Positions 25,992 to 35,320 of a stretch of 64,000 bases of DNA are shown here, piece after piece; within the stretch, counting starts at the first letter, position 1; every line of letters begins with the position of its first letter. A program made the position numbers and the translations under genes. This stretch comes from Gallaecimonas sp045291545 (lineage in GTDB: Bacteria; Pseudomonadota; Gammaproteobacteria; Enterobacterales; Gallaecimonadaceae): assembly GCF_045291545.1 (NCBI RefSeq), contig NZ_CP149514.1, positions 1,922,001 to 1,986,000 of the forward strand. The letters are read 5' to 3'. The notes under the pieces were generated by a model. It saw nothing but the letters and a program-made list of their open reading frames with translations. It was not told where the DNA came from and did not search any database.

Positions 25992-27902
25992 TCAGTTAGC
26001 GGTTGCCTCACCACCGGAAGGCTGGATTGGCTTGTCTGAATCACCAGCCGCCGGGGGCGTGTCATCCGGCTTGGGGGGTTGCCAGTCCGCGGGAGCCCGC
26101 ACATCGCGACGGTTCATCAGATCGTCAATCTGCTTGGCATCAATGGTTTCGTACTTCATCAGCGCATCTTTCATGGCATGCAGGATGTCCATGTTGTCTT
26201 CCAGCACCTTCTTGGCGCGCTGATAGTTGCGGTCAATGACGTGTTTGACTTCTTCATCAATGGCCCGGGCAGTCTCATCAGACATGTGCTTGCTCTTGGC
26301 AGCACTGCGCCCCAGGAACACCTCACCATCTTCTTCGGCGTACAGCAACGGCCCCATTTTTTCTGACAGGCCCCACTGCGTAACCATCTTGCGGGCAATG
26401 TCCGTGGCCCGCTCAATGTCGTTGGAGGCACCCGTAGTGACCATTTCCGGCCCATAGATGATGTCTTCTGCCAGACGACCACCAAAGAGACTGGAGATCA
26501 TGCTTTCGAGTTGCTGCTTGGAGTGGCTGACCCGATCGCGCTCCGGCAGATACATGGTCACCCCCAAGGCCCGGCCACGGGGAATAATGGACACCTTGTA
26601 AACCGGATCGTGCTCTGGCACCAAACGACCGACAATGGCATGCCCGGCTTCGTGATAGGCCGTCATTTCCTTTTCTTTTTCGGTCATCACCATGGAGCGG
26701 CGTTCGGCGCCCATCATGATTTTGTCTTTGGCTTTTTCAAACTCTTCCATGCTCACCAGGCGTTTATTGGTGCGTGCCGCAAAGAGTGCCGCCTCGTTCA
26801 CCAAATTGGCCAGATCAGCACCGCTGAAGCCAGGCGTACCACGGGCAATCAGCGCAGGTTCGACATCATCGGCTACCGGCACTTTGCGCATATGTACTTT
26901 TAGAATCTGCTCACGGCCACGAACATCAGGTAACCCTACCACAACCTGGCGGTCAAAACGGCCCGGACGCAGTAAAGCCGGGTCCAGTACATCTGGGCGG
27001 TTGGTTGCAGCGATGACAATAATGCCTTCGTTGCCTTCAAAGCCATCCATCTCTACCAGCATCTGGTTGAGGGTCTGCTCACGTTCATCATGACCGCCGC
27101 CAAGGCCGGCGCCACGTTGGCGGCCAACAGCGTCAATTTCGTCGATGAAAATAATGCAAGGTGCGGCTTTTTTGGCCTGTTCGAACATGTCACGTACCCG
27201 GGAGGCACCAACACCGACGAACATTTCCACAAAATCCGAGCCAGATATGGTGAAAAACGGCACTTTGGCTTCACCGGCAATGGCCTTGGCCAGCAGGGTT
27301 TTACCGGTTCCCGGTGGGCCTACCATCAAGACCCCTTTAGGGATTTTGCCACCCAGTTTCTGGAACTTGGACGGATCTTTGAGGTAATCCACCAATTCAG
27401 CAACTTCTTCTTTCGCTTCTTCCACCCCTGCCACATCAGCAAAGGTGGTTTTAACCTGATCTTCACTAAGCAAGCGGGCTTTGGACTTGCCGAACGACAT
27501 GGCACCTTTGCCACCGCCGCCCTGCATCTGGCGCATGAAGAAGATCCAGACCCCGATCACCAGCAGCATCGGGAACCAGGAAATCAGGAGATTGGTCAAC
27601 AGACTCGGCTTTTCCGGTTTCTTGGTGTAAACCTGCACACCATGAGTTTTGGAATCATTGATCAAGTCTTTGTCATAACCACCGGGGATCACTGTTTCAA
27701 AGTGCTCACCGCTTTTGAGCACACCACGGATCACTGAATCCTTGTTATCGACATGGATCTCTTTGACCTGCCCTTTGTCTGTCCAGTCAATAAACTGGGT
27801 GTAACTGACACCCGCCTGACGAGACTCAGTGCCATTGAAGCTCTGGAAGACCGCCATCAGTACGACAGCAATGACCAGCCAGAGAATGAGATTTTTTGCC
27901 AT
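25992..27902 (-). CDS. ftsH: ATP-dependent zinc metalloprotease FtsH
   Basis: Membrane-anchored AAA+ protease that degrades sigma-32, LpxC and damaged membrane proteins. Two TM helices (about 5-22 and 98-118) flank a periplasmic domain. Walker A GPPGTGKT, Walker B IIFIDEIDA, SRH region NRPDVLDPALLRPGRFDR and the zinc site HEAGH are all present. The start at 27902 gives MAKNLILWLVIAVVL, matching E. coli; an in-frame GTG lies 18 bp upstream. It is downstream of rlmE in a heat-shock unit. Confidence 0.96.
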   Translation of the reverse strand: MAKNLILWLVIAVVLMAVFQSFNGTESRQAGVSYTQFIDWTDKGQVKEIHVDNKDSVIRGVLKSGEHFETVIPGGYDKDLINDSKTHGVQVYTKKPEKPSLLTNLLISWFPMLLVIGVWIFFMRQMQGGGGKGAMSFGKSKARLLSEDQVKTTFADVAGVEEAKEEVAELVDYLKDPSKFQKLGGKIPKGVLMVGPPGTGKTLLAKAIAGEAKVPFFTISGSDFVEMFVGVGASRVRDMFEQAKKAAPCIIFIDEIDAVGRQRGAGLGGGHDEREQTLNQMLVEMDGFEGNEGIIVIAATNRPDVLDPALLRPGRFDRQVVVGLPDVRGREQILKVHMRKVPVADDVEPALIARGTPGFSGADLANLVNEAALFAARTNKRLVSMEEFEKAKDKIMMGAERRSMVMTEKEKEMTAYHEAGHAIVGRLVPEHDPVYKVSIIPRGRALGVTMYLPERDRVSHSKQQLESMISSLFGGRLAEDIIYGPEMVTTGASNDIERATDIARKMVTQWGLSEKMGPLLYAEEDGEVFLGRSAAKSKHMSDETARAIDEEVKHVIDRNYQRAKKVLEDNMDILHAMKDALMKYETIDAKQIDDLMNRRDVRAPADWQPPKPDDTPPAAGDSDKPIQPSGGEATAN

Positions 27903-27957
27903 GTCGCTCAAAGTAAGCACCTCTTAAAAAGCCGAAGGGCTAATAGATGGCAGGGTA

Positions 27958-28587
27958 CTATAACTTATACCCACTAGCCACAATGTAAACTTCCGATGAC
28001 CGCGATCGGGAAGCCTCGGGTTTGCGCGTTTTCACTGACGTGAACGCCGCCTTAATGGCTTTGAAATACTCATCAAAACCCTCCCCCATAAACACCTTTA
28101 CGGCAAAACTGCCGCCGGGGGTCAAAACCTGATGACACATCTCCAGTGCCAGCTCGACCAAATACATGGCCCGAGGCTGATCAACACCTTTGGTACCACT
28201 CATATTAGGCGCCATATCCGATAGCACTACATCGACTTTGCGCCCACCGATCCGCGCCAACAGCGCATTGAGCACCGCCTCCTCGCGAAAATCCCCTTGC
28301 AAGAAGGCCACTCCGGGCAGTGGGTCCATCGGCAAAATGTCGCAGGCAATGACTTCACCGCTGTCGCCAACCAGTTCACTGGCCAGTTGTGACCAGCCGC
28401 CGGGTGCAGCGCCAAGATCCACCACCGTCATGCCTGGGCGTATCAGCCAATCTTTTTGCTGTAGCGCTTCCAGCTTGAACACTGCGCGGGAACGCAGGCC
28501 TCTTTTTTGCGCTTCTTTGACATATTGGTCGTCAAAATGCTCCTTGAGCCAGCGGCTGGAGCTGGCAGAGCGTTTGTTTTTCGGCAT
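27958..28587 (-). CDS. rlmE: 23S rRNA 2'-O-ribose U2552 methyltransferase
   Basis: Heat-shock methyltransferase acting on the 50S A-loop. Starting at 28587 gives 209 residues, the same as E. coli RlmE, with KRSASSSRWLKEHFDD at the N-terminus. The SAM site is VVDLGAAPGGWSQ, and the K-D-K-E catalytic set can be placed, including DMAPNMSG and FAVKVFMGEG. The frame continues upstream to 28710, but that part overlaps the yhbY start on the other strand and has no similarity to RlmE. Confidence 0.95.
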   Translation of the reverse strand: MPKNKRSASSSRWLKEHFDDQYVKEAQKRGLRSRAVFKLEALQQKDWLIRPGMTVVDLGAAPGGWSQLASELVGDSGEVIACDILPMDPLPGVAFLQGDFREEAVLNALLARIGGRKVDVVLSDMAPNMSGTKGVDQPRAMYLVELALEMCHQVLTPGGSFAVKVFMGEGFDEYFKAIKAAFTSVKTRKPEASRSRSSEVYIVASGYKL

Positions 28588-28617
28588 AACGGTCTCTCGA
28601 CGTTTATCTTCACCTGT

Positions 28618-28645
28618 AAATGGCGATAAAATTACGGTTTTCAAC
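28618..28645 (-). promoter_or_regulatory. Sigma-32 heat-shock promoter for rlmE-ftsH
   Basis: Minus strand: GTTGAAA (28639-28645, one mismatch to CTTGAAA), a 13-bp spacer, then CGCCATTT (28618-28625, one mismatch to CCCCATTT). It lies 31 bp before rlmE. The E. coli rlmE-ftsH operon is also sigma-32 controlled. Confidence 0.75.
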
Positions 28646-28662
28646 CCACAAGGGTCTATTTC

Positions 28663-28956
28663 ATGGAACTGACGCCGAAACAGCGCCAACATCTCAAAGC
28701 TCTGGCACACCCGTTAAAGCCAGTGGTGATGCTGGGAGTCAACGGTTTGACCGAAGGCGTGTTGGCCGAAATCGAGCTGGCGCTTGAGCACCACGAGCTT
28801 ATCAAGGTTAAAGCGGCCACCCGCGACCATGAGCTCAAAGCGGCTATTTTTGACACCATTGCCGAACACACCGGTGCAGCAAAGGTGCAAAAAATTGGTC
28901 ATATGCTGGTGTTTTACCGGCCAGCGCAGCAACCGACAATCCGTCTTCCGCGCTGA
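28663..28956 (+). CDS. yhbY: CRM-domain RNA-binding protein YhbY
   Basis: Small CRM-domain protein associated with pre-50S ribosomes. The 97 residues match E. coli YhbY in length, with HPLKPVVMLGVNGLTEGVLAEI and ALEHHELIKVK; the GxxG-type RNA-binding loop is GVNG. It is divergent from rlmE and convergent with greA, the usual arrangement. Confidence 0.95.
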   Translation: MELTPKQRQHLKALAHPLKPVVMLGVNGLTEGVLAEIELALEHHELIKVKAATRDHELKAAIFDTIAEHTGAAKVQKIGHMLVFYRPAQQPTIRLPR

Positions 28957-28964
28957 AGGCGAGG

Positions 28965-28992
28965 AAAAGGCCGCCTGCCAGGCGGCCTTTTT
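28965..28992. terminator. Bidirectional terminator between yhbY and greA
   Basis: Twelve-base stem AAAAGGCCGCCT / AGGCGGCCTTTT with a 3-nt loop and further T's on the plus side; an A run on the left serves the minus-strand greA transcript. Confidence 0.85.
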
Positions 28993-28994
28993 AT

Positions 28995-29471
28995 TCAGAC
29001 GTACTGCACGTCAGTAATTTCATACTCTTTAGCACCAGACGGCGTTTGTACCGTCACGGCATCGTCTAGCTGCTTGCCGACCAGCGCCCGGGCGATGGGG
29101 GAGCTAACAGAAATCAGGTTCTGTTTGATATCAGCCTCATCATCACCCACGATGCGGTAGGTCACTTCTTCGTCAGTATCCAGATTCAGCACAGTGACGG
29201 TACTACCGAAAATCACCTTGCCGTTGTTTGTCATTTTGGTGACATCAATAATCTGGGCATTAGAGAGCTTGCCTTCGATCTCCTGAATACGCCCTTCACA
29301 GAAACTTTGCTGCTCACGAGCCGCATGGTATTCAGCATTTTCTTTTAAGTCGCCCAGCTCACGCGCTGTGGCAATAGCTTCAATAATCTGTGGCCGACGC
29401 ACGGATTTAAGGTGCTTGAGTTCTTCACGCAGTTTGTCGGCACCCGCCTGGGTCATGGGGATCGGCTTCAT
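28995..29471 (-). CDS. greA: Transcription elongation factor GreA
   Basis: Rescues backtracked RNA polymerase by stimulating transcript cleavage. The N-terminal coiled coil (about 1-75) includes GDLKENAEYHAAREQQSF with the acidic tip residues; the C-terminal FKBP-like domain ends SPIARALVGKQLDDAVTVQTP. Length 158 equals E. coli. It lies between carB and yhbY on the minus strand. Confidence 0.97.
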   Translation of the reverse strand: MKPIPMTQAGADKLREELKHLKSVRRPQIIEAIATARELGDLKENAEYHAAREQQSFCEGRIQEIEGKLSNAQIIDVTKMTNNGKVIFGSTVTVLNLDTDEEVTYRIVGDDEADIKQNLISVSSPIARALVGKQLDDAVTVQTPSGAKEYEITDVQYV

Positions 29472-29641
29472 GGCTTCTCCGTATCATTAGCTGAATTCAG
29501 ACAACAAAAACCCGGCACCGCGCCATGGCAATGCCAAGTCTGTTGTGTTTTTTTGCATTCTAGCGAAAACCAACAGCAAAACACTAGCCTCCTGAGTCGC
29601 CCGTACTACACTAATCAGATACTGCTAATGGAGAAACCACC

Positions 29642-29890
29642 ATGACCACGGTAATGTCACAGGGCGAAAGGCGTATAAAGATGCCCAACCTTCAGCAGAA
29701 CTTTGAAATGTTGGACGAAATGCAGCTCGATGCGGTTTATGCCCTGATGAAAGTCGGTGCCAGGCTGTTGTTTGTACGCAACGCCCAACAGGATCCGCTG
29801 GCTATTTTAGAACATAACAGTCATTACATCACCGTAGGTGCTGACGGCCATATTGACCTGCACCCGGCCGTAAAGATACGCAGTCACTGA
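29642..29890 (+). CDS. Small uncharacterised protein, 82 residues
   Basis: I do not recognise this protein. It has a good TGGAGA ribosome-binding site 7 nt before ATG, stands alone in a 500-bp gap, and its composition is protein-like: a hydrophilic start, a helical region LDEMQLDAVYALMKVGARLLFV, then a beta-like ITVGADGHIDLHP end. There is no signal peptide, membrane helix or cysteine. It points the same way as the OmpA-like lipoprotein 85 bp downstream but is probably not in an operon with it, since a hairpin lies between. Confidence 0.6.
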   Translation: MTTVMSQGERRIKMPNLQQNFEMLDEMQLDAVYALMKVGARLLFVRNAQQDPLAILEHNSHYITVGADGHIDLHPAVKIRSH

Positions 29891-29916
29891 ATTAAAAGTG
29901 AATAATGACACGCTGA

Positions 29917-29930
29917 CTGCCTGCAGGCAG
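29917..29930. repeat. 14-bp perfect palindrome upstream of the OmpA-like gene
   Basis: CTGCCTGCAGGCAG, a perfect inverted repeat 46 bp upstream of the lipoprotein start. It could be an operator or a weak hairpin; it has no T-run. Confidence 0.4.
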
Positions 29931-29975
29931 GCGGTGGCCTGTTATTATTCAGGGTAACCTTGTGGAGAGACAATC

Positions 29976-30641
29976 ATGTTCAAAGTCAAACAGTTACCCG
30001 TTATGGCTCTTGCCGCATCCATTGTTCTGGCTGGCTGTACTACCGTCGACCCGAATACCGGCGAAACCCAAACCAACCGTACCGCGACAGGGGCCACCAT
30101 TGGCGCTATCGCCGGTGCCATTCTGGGCAAATCCACCGGTAGCCACCACCGTGATCGGGCACTGGTCGGTGCCGCTGTTGGTGCCCTGGCCGGGGCCGCA
30201 GTAGGCAACTATATGGACCAGCAGGAGCAGGAAATTCGCCAGCAAACAGCAGGCACCGGCATTGATGTACAACGCAATGGTGACAACCTGCTGCTGACCA
30301 TCCCTGACGGCATCACTTTTGATGTTGACCGTGCCGACATCAAGCCACAGTTCCAAAGTGTGCTCAGTGACTTGGCAACAACCCTGAACCGTTACCCCAA
30401 AACCATGGTGGAAGTGTCCGGCCACACCGACTCCACCGGCTCCGCCAGCTACAACCAGACCCTGTCCGTCAACCGTGCTGACTCGGTAAAAAGCTTTCTG
30501 GTTCGTCGCGGCGTCATGCCGGAGCGCATTCACACTGTCGGTTATGGCCAGACCCGGCCTATCGCCAGTAATGCCACCGCTGCCGGCCGAGCCAAGAACC
30601 GCCGGGTGGAAATTGAACTGATCCCTATCGTCAATAACTAA
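29976..30641 (+). CDS. OmpA-family lipoprotein (YiaD-like)
   Basis: Outer-membrane lipoprotein that should bind peptidoglycan. Lipobox VLAGC; a glycine-zipper region (about 40-75, GATIGAIAGAILGK and GAAVGALAGAAVGNYM); then an OmpA-like C-terminal domain (about 105-218) with VSGHTDSTGSASYN and NRRVEIEL. The layout and length (221) match E. coli YiaD (219). The ribosome-binding site is GGAGAG. A bidirectional terminator follows. Confidence 0.9.
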   Translation: MFKVKQLPVMALAASIVLAGCTTVDPNTGETQTNRTATGATIGAIAGAILGKSTGSHHRDRALVGAAVGALAGAAVGNYMDQQEQEIRQQTAGTGIDVQRNGDNLLLTIPDGITFDVDRADIKPQFQSVLSDLATTLNRYPKTMVEVSGHTDSTGSASYNQTLSVNRADSVKSFLVRRGVMPERIHTVGYGQTRPIASNATAAGRAKNRRVEIELIPIVNN

Positions 30642-30647
30642 GCCCAT

Positions 30648-30676
30648 AAAAAAGCCCGCCGGTCGGCGGGCTTTTT
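30648..30676. terminator. Bidirectional terminator between the OmpA-like gene and carB
   Basis: GCCCGCC / GGCGGGC stem with a 4-nt loop, flanked by six A and five T, between two convergent stops. Confidence 0.85.
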
Positions 30677-30677
30677 C

Positions 30678-33600
30678 TCAGCATTGCTGCTGCATTTCCT
30701 GAACCGATATCACCGAATCACGATCCGATACCGTTTTTGACATACAGGTGGCAAAGGCGGCATTAAGGGTCGTGGTGTAGCTGACCTTGTGCATCAAGGC
30801 GCCACGGCGCATCACTTTAGAGTCCTCGATAGCCTGACGGCCCTCGGTGGTGTTGATGATGTAGCAGTATTCGCCGTTTTTAATGCGGTCGAGAATATGC
30901 GGCCGGCCTTCATGCACTTTATTGACCAAGCGTGGGTTAATGCCCGCTTCGCCCAGCACAACCGCAGTGCCGTGGGTGGCATCCAGCTCATACCCCAGCT
31001 CCAGGAGCCGGTGCGCCAGATCGACAACCCGTCCTTTATCGGTATCACGCACCGACAGCAAGGCACGGCCGGCTATTGGCGTGACCGTACCGGCTCCCAA
31101 TTCGGCTTTGGCATAAGCCTCAGCAAATGTTTTACCGACGCCCATCACTTCGCCAGTGGAACGCATCTCTGGCCCTAAGATAGGGTCAACCCCGATGAAC
31201 TTGGCGAACGGCAACACCGCTTCTTTTACGCAGTAATAGGGCGGCACAACTTCTTCAGTGATGCCCTGCTCTGCCAGAGACTGCCCCGCCATCACCCGGG
31301 CGGCAATTTTTGCCAGCGGCAAGCCTGTGGCTTTCGAGACAAAAGGCACTGTCCGAGACGCTCGCGGATTCACTTCGATAAGGTAAATTTCGTCATCCTT
31401 CACCGCGAACTGGGTATTCATCAAGCCGATAACATTCAGTTCAAACGCCAGCTTACGCACCTGCTCACGCATGCGCTGCTGCACATCCTGGCTGAGCGTG
31501 TACGGCGGCAGCGAACAACCCGAGTCTCCGGAATGCACACCGGCTTGTTCAATATGCTCCATGATGCCGCCAATAAGCACATCCGTGCCATCACAGATGG
31601 CATCAATGTCGACCTCTACAGCGTCATCAAGGAAGCGATCCAGCAGTACCGGACTGTCGTTAGAGACTTTCACGGCATCGGTCATGTAACGGCGCAGGTC
31701 GACTTCGTCATAGACGATTTCCATGGCGCGGCCACCCAGCACATAAGACGGCCGAACTACCAGCGGATAGCCAATATCACGGGCCTTGAGTACCGCTTCT
31801 TCGAGATTGGTAACAGTCGCATTGGCTGGTTGTTTGAGATTAAGCCGCTCGACCGCTTGCTGGAAACGTTCCCGGTCTTCGCTGCGGTCAATGGCGTCTG
31901 GGCTGGTGCCGATAATAGGCACACCGGCGGCTTCCAGTGCCCGAGCCAGTTTTAGCGGCGTTTGCCCGCCGTATTGCACAATGACCCCTTTGGGCTGCTC
32001 AATACGAACGATTTCCAGCACGTCTTCAAGCGTAATGGGTTCGAAATAAAGGCGGTCTGAGGTGTCATAGTCGGTTGAAACCGTTTCCGGGTTACAGTTG
32101 ACCATGATGGTTTCGTAACCATCTTCGCGCATTGCCAGCGCCGCATGTACACAGCAGTAGTCAAACTCAATGCCCTGACCAATACGGTTAGGACCGCCGC
32201 CGATGACCATAATTTTGGCTTTATCAGACGGCTTAGCCTCACACTCTTCATCGTAGCTGGAGTACATGTAAGCGGTAGAGGTAGCAAATTCAGCAGCGCA
32301 GGTATCAACCCGTTTATAGACCGGGAAAATACCGTTGTTGTGGCGAATTTTACGCACTTCTGATTCGGCTACGCCCAAGATGGCGGCCAGGCGGGCATCA
32401 CTGAAGCCTTTGCGTTTTAGATGACGCAGCGCTTCGGCATCAAGCCCAGCCAGGCCGGCCTCAGCCACCTGTTGCTCATGGCGTACCAAATCTTCGATTT
32501 GCACCAGGAACCAGGGGTCGATGTTGGTCAGCCGGAACACACCATCAACACTCATGCCGGCACGGAAGGCATCGGCAATGTACCAAATACGCTCGGCACC
32601 GGCTTCTTTGAGCTCACGGCGCAAAGTTGCCAGGGCTTCAGGGTCATCCAAGTCCAGCATCGGGTCAAAACCACTGGCGCCCACTTCCAGGCCTCGCAGG
32701 GCTTTTTGCAGTGATTCTTGCAGGTTCCGGCCCATGGCCATCACTTCACCCACTGACTTCATCTGCGTGGTCAGGCGGTCATTGGCACCGGCGAACTTTT
32801 CAAAGTTAAAACGCGGAATTTTCGTAACTACATAATCAATGGACGGCTCAAAAGAAGCCGGTGTGGCACCGCCAGTGATGTCGTTCATCAGCTCATCAAG
32901 GCTGTACCCCACGGCCAGCTTGGCGGCAACTTTGGCGATCGGGAAACCGGTGGCTTTGGAGGCCAGCGCGGACGAACGCGACACCCGCGGGTTCATTTCA
33001 ATCACCACCATCCGACCGTCTTTCGGGTTCACCCCGAACTGGACGTTAGAGCCACCGGTTTCTACCCCGATCTCACGCAGTACCGCCAGAGAGGCGTTAC
33101 GCATGATTTGGTATTCCTTGTCGGTCAGGGTCTGGGCCGGTGCTACCGTAATGGAATCCCCGGTGTGAATACCCATGGGGTCAAAGTTTTCGATGGCACA
33201 GACGATGATGCAGTTATCGTTTTTGTCCCGCACCACTTCCATCTCATATTCTTTCCAGCCAATCAGGCTTTCATCAATGAGCAGTTCGTTGGTGGGGCTG
33301 AGATCCAAGCCGCGCACACAGATCTCTTCGAACTCTTCTTTGTTGTAGGCAATACCGCCGCCGGTGCCGCCCATGGTGAAACTGGGGCGAATAATGCAGG
33401 GCAGACCGATGTCATCAAGGATGCTCTCACAATCTTGCCAGCTGTGGGCAATACGCGCCCGCGGTACATCCAGACCAATGTTGTGCATGGCCTCAACAAA
33501 ACGCTCGCGGTCTTCGGCTTTATCAATGGCATCTGCTGTAGCGCCGATCATTTCCACACCGAAGCGTTCCAGTACCCCGTGCTTGTTCAAATCCAGAGCA

Positions 33601-33893
33601 CAGTTCAGCGCTGTCTGACCGCCCATGGTCGGCAAAATGGCATCGGGGCGCTCTTTTTCGATGATTTTTTCCACCACCTGCCAATGTACCGGCTCAATGT
33701 AGGTGGCATCGGCCATTTCTGGGTCGGTCATGATGGTGGCCGGGTTAGAGTTCACCAGGATCACCCGGTAGCCTTCTTCACGCAGGGCTTTACAAGCCTG
33801 GGTGCCGGAATAATCAAATTCGCAGGCCTGGCCGATCACGATGGGACCAGCGCCGAGGATCAGAATGCTTTGAATATCGTTACGTTTTGGCAT
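30678..33893 (-). CDS. carB: Carbamoyl-phosphate synthase large subunit
   Basis: Makes carbamoyl phosphate for arginine and pyrimidine synthesis from bicarbonate, ATP and ammonia delivered by CarA. Two homologous ATP-grasp halves (about 1-400 and 555-935) carry PSFTMGGTGGGIAYN and PSYVLGGRAMEIVYD; an oligomerisation domain (400-555) lies between them. A C-terminal MGS-like allosteric domain is about 937-1071. Length 1071 (E. coli 1073). carB follows carA with a 2-bp gap. Confidence 0.98.
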   Translation of the reverse strand: MPKRNDIQSILILGAGPIVIGQACEFDYSGTQACKALREEGYRVILVNSNPATIMTDPEMADATYIEPVHWQVVEKIIEKERPDAILPTMGGQTALNCALDLNKHGVLERFGVEMIGATADAIDKAEDRERFVEAMHNIGLDVPRARIAHSWQDCESILDDIGLPCIIRPSFTMGGTGGGIAYNKEEFEEICVRGLDLSPTNELLIDESLIGWKEYEMEVVRDKNDNCIIVCAIENFDPMGIHTGDSITVAPAQTLTDKEYQIMRNASLAVLREIGVETGGSNVQFGVNPKDGRMVVIEMNPRVSRSSALASKATGFPIAKVAAKLAVGYSLDELMNDITGGATPASFEPSIDYVVTKIPRFNFEKFAGANDRLTTQMKSVGEVMAMGRNLQESLQKALRGLEVGASGFDPMLDLDDPEALATLRRELKEAGAERIWYIADAFRAGMSVDGVFRLTNIDPWFLVQIEDLVRHEQQVAEAGLAGLDAEALRHLKRKGFSDARLAAILGVAESEVRKIRHNNGIFPVYKRVDTCAAEFATSTAYMYSSYDEECEAKPSDKAKIMVIGGGPNRIGQGIEFDYCCVHAALAMREDGYETIMVNCNPETVSTDYDTSDRLYFEPITLEDVLEIVRIEQPKGVIVQYGGQTPLKLARALEAAGVPIIGTSPDAIDRSEDRERFQQAVERLNLKQPANATVTNLEEAVLKARDIGYPLVVRPSYVLGGRAMEIVYDEVDLRRYMTDAVKVSNDSPVLLDRFLDDAVEVDIDAICDGTDVLIGGIMEHIEQAGVHSGDSGCSLPPYTLSQDVQQRMREQVRKLAFELNVIGLMNTQFAVKDDEIYLIEVNPRASRTVPFVSKATGLPLAKIAARVMAGQSLAEQGITEEVVPPYYCVKEAVLPFAKFIGVDPILGPEMRSTGEVMGVGKTFAEAYAKAELGAGTVTPIAGRALLSVRDTDKGRVVDLAHRLLELGYELDATHGTAVVLGEAGINPRLVNKVHEGRPHILDRIKNGEYCYIINTTEGRQAIEDSKVMRRGALMHKVSYTTTLNAAFATCMSKTVSDRDSVISVQEMQQQC

Positions 33894-33895
33894 GA

Positions 33896-35026
33896 TTACC
33901 CCTTAGCCGCCATCAGTTCGATGAAGTGATCAAAAAGCGGTGCCGCATCATGCGGACCGGGACTGGCTTCCGGATGCCCCTGGAAGGAAAAGGCCGGTTT
34001 GTCGGTACGGTGAATACCTTGCAGGCTGCCATCAAACAAGGATTTATGGGTTGCCCGCAAATTCGCTGGCAGGCTGGTTTCGTCGACAGCAAAACCATGG
34101 TTCTGGGCGGTGATCATCACCACATCGCGGTCTAAGTCTTTGACCGGATGGTTACCACCGTGGTGACCAAATTTCATTTTGGCCGTCTGGGCGCCGCTGG
34201 CCAGCGCCAGCAACTGGTGGCCAAGGCAGATCCCAAACAACGGCACCTCTGCCGCCAGCAACTCGCTAATGGCAGCAATGGCATAACGGCATGGTTCCGG
34301 GTCGCCGGGGCCATTTGAGAGGAACACACCGTCCGGTTGCAGAGCCAGTACTTCACTGGCCGAGGTTTGCGCCGGCACCACAGTTAGCTTACAACCACGG
34401 TCAGCCAGCATTCGCAAGATGTTCTGTTTCACACCAAAGTCGTAGGCTACGACGTGATATTGGAAGTGCTCATCACCAAAGCGTTTGAAGCCCTCACCCA
34501 GAGTCCAGCTGCCTTCAGACCAAGGGTAAGCGCTGTCGGTGCTCACCACTTTTGCCAGGTCCATACCCTTTAACCCCGGAAAGGCGCGGGCCGCCGCCAG
34601 TGCATCAGCTTCGCTCAGCTCACCGGCCATAATGCAGCCATTTTGCGCACCCTTTTCACGCAGCAGGCGGGTCAGCTTACGGGTGTCAATATCCGCAATG
34701 GCAACGATGTTATGCACTTTGAGGTAGTCAGAAAGGCTGTTTTGGTTACGAAAATTCGATGCCACCAGCGGCAGGTCACGGATCACCAGGCCTGTCGCCC
34801 AGATATGATTGGATTCTTGGTCTTCTGAATTGGTACCGGTATTGCCGATGTGGGGATAGGTGAGGGTGACAATTTGTTGAGAATAAGAAGGATCAGTGAG
34901 AATTTCTTGATAACCGGTCATTGAAGTATTAAAAACCACTTCACCGACCGCTTTTCCGCTGGCCCCTATGGCCGTTCCCCGGAAAATGGTTCCGTCTTCA
35001 AGAACCAAGAGCGCTGGCTGACTCAA
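33896..35026 (-). CDS. carA: Carbamoyl-phosphate synthase small subunit (glutaminase)
   Basis: Class I glutamine amidotransferase that feeds ammonia to CarB. The nucleophile cysteine is in FGICLGHQLLA; the His-Glu pair is in SFQGHPEASPGP. The start is best placed at a TTG (35026): GGAGG stands 5 nt before it, and MSQPALLVLEDG then aligns residue for residue with E. coli MIKSALLVLEDG. An ATG 12 bp upstream (35038) lies on top of that ribosome-binding site and has none of its own. This gives 376 residues (E. coli 382). Confidence 0.95.
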   Translation of the reverse strand: MSQPALLVLEDGTIFRGTAIGASGKAVGEVVFNTSMTGYQEILTDPSYSQQIVTLTYPHIGNTGTNSEDQESNHIWATGLVIRDLPLVASNFRNQNSLSDYLKVHNIVAIADIDTRKLTRLLREKGAQNGCIMAGELSEADALAAARAFPGLKGMDLAKVVSTDSAYPWSEGSWTLGEGFKRFGDEHFQYHVVAYDFGVKQNILRMLADRGCKLTVVPAQTSASEVLALQPDGVFLSNGPGDPEPCRYAIAAISELLAAEVPLFGICLGHQLLALASGAQTAKMKFGHHGGNHPVKDLDRDVVMITAQNHGFAVDETSLPANLRATHKSLFDGSLQGIHRTDKPAFSFQGHPEASPGPHDAAPLFDHFIELMAAKG

Positions 35027-35244
35027 AACAACCTCCATAGCTGAGAAACTGAGATAATTCAGTAACTTACCACCGGAGCTGAGCATCATAATGATGCGTT
35101 TTACCGTGCATTTGGCAAATTGGCGGTATGATATGGATTTACCGCCTTACTGTCCAGTATTTTAACGAAAACGATACTGATGGCGTTTTTATCAATTTAT
35201 GGCTGTTTTCATCACTTTTCACCATTATTTATTCAGACACACCA

Positions 35245-35283
35245 AAAGCATTTAAACGCGGTAATTCTGCATAAAAATTCAAT
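35245..35283 (-). promoter_or_regulatory. Tandem ArgR-type boxes upstream of carA
   Basis: TGCATAAAAATTCA (35268-35281) matches the ARG-box core TGAATWWWWATTCA at 13 of 14 positions. A weaker box core (35247-35260, about 9 of 14) lies beside it. Taken as 18-bp boxes they are separated by exactly 3 bp, the spacing of arginine-repressor boxes in E. coli. They stand about 220 bp before carA. Confidence 0.65.
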
Positions 35284-35293
35284 CAATAACAAT

Positions 35294-35320
35294 AAAAAGC
35301 CGGCTTACGCCGGCCTTTTT
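35294..35320 (-). terminator. Terminator after the maltodextrin operon
   Basis: GCCGGC / GCCGGC stem with a TTAC loop, flanked by AAAAA and TTTTT, just past the amylase stop. It separates the accessory operon from the carA promoter region. Confidence 0.75.

Noticed and set aside
33108..33929. 273-residue plus-strand frame opposite carB
   Set aside because: Antisense to the first ATP-grasp half of carB; no support as a gene.
35160..35178. PurR-like half site (ACGAAAACGAT) upstream of carA
   Set aside because: Only one half matches the PurR consensus; the other half does not, so I did not annotate an operator.
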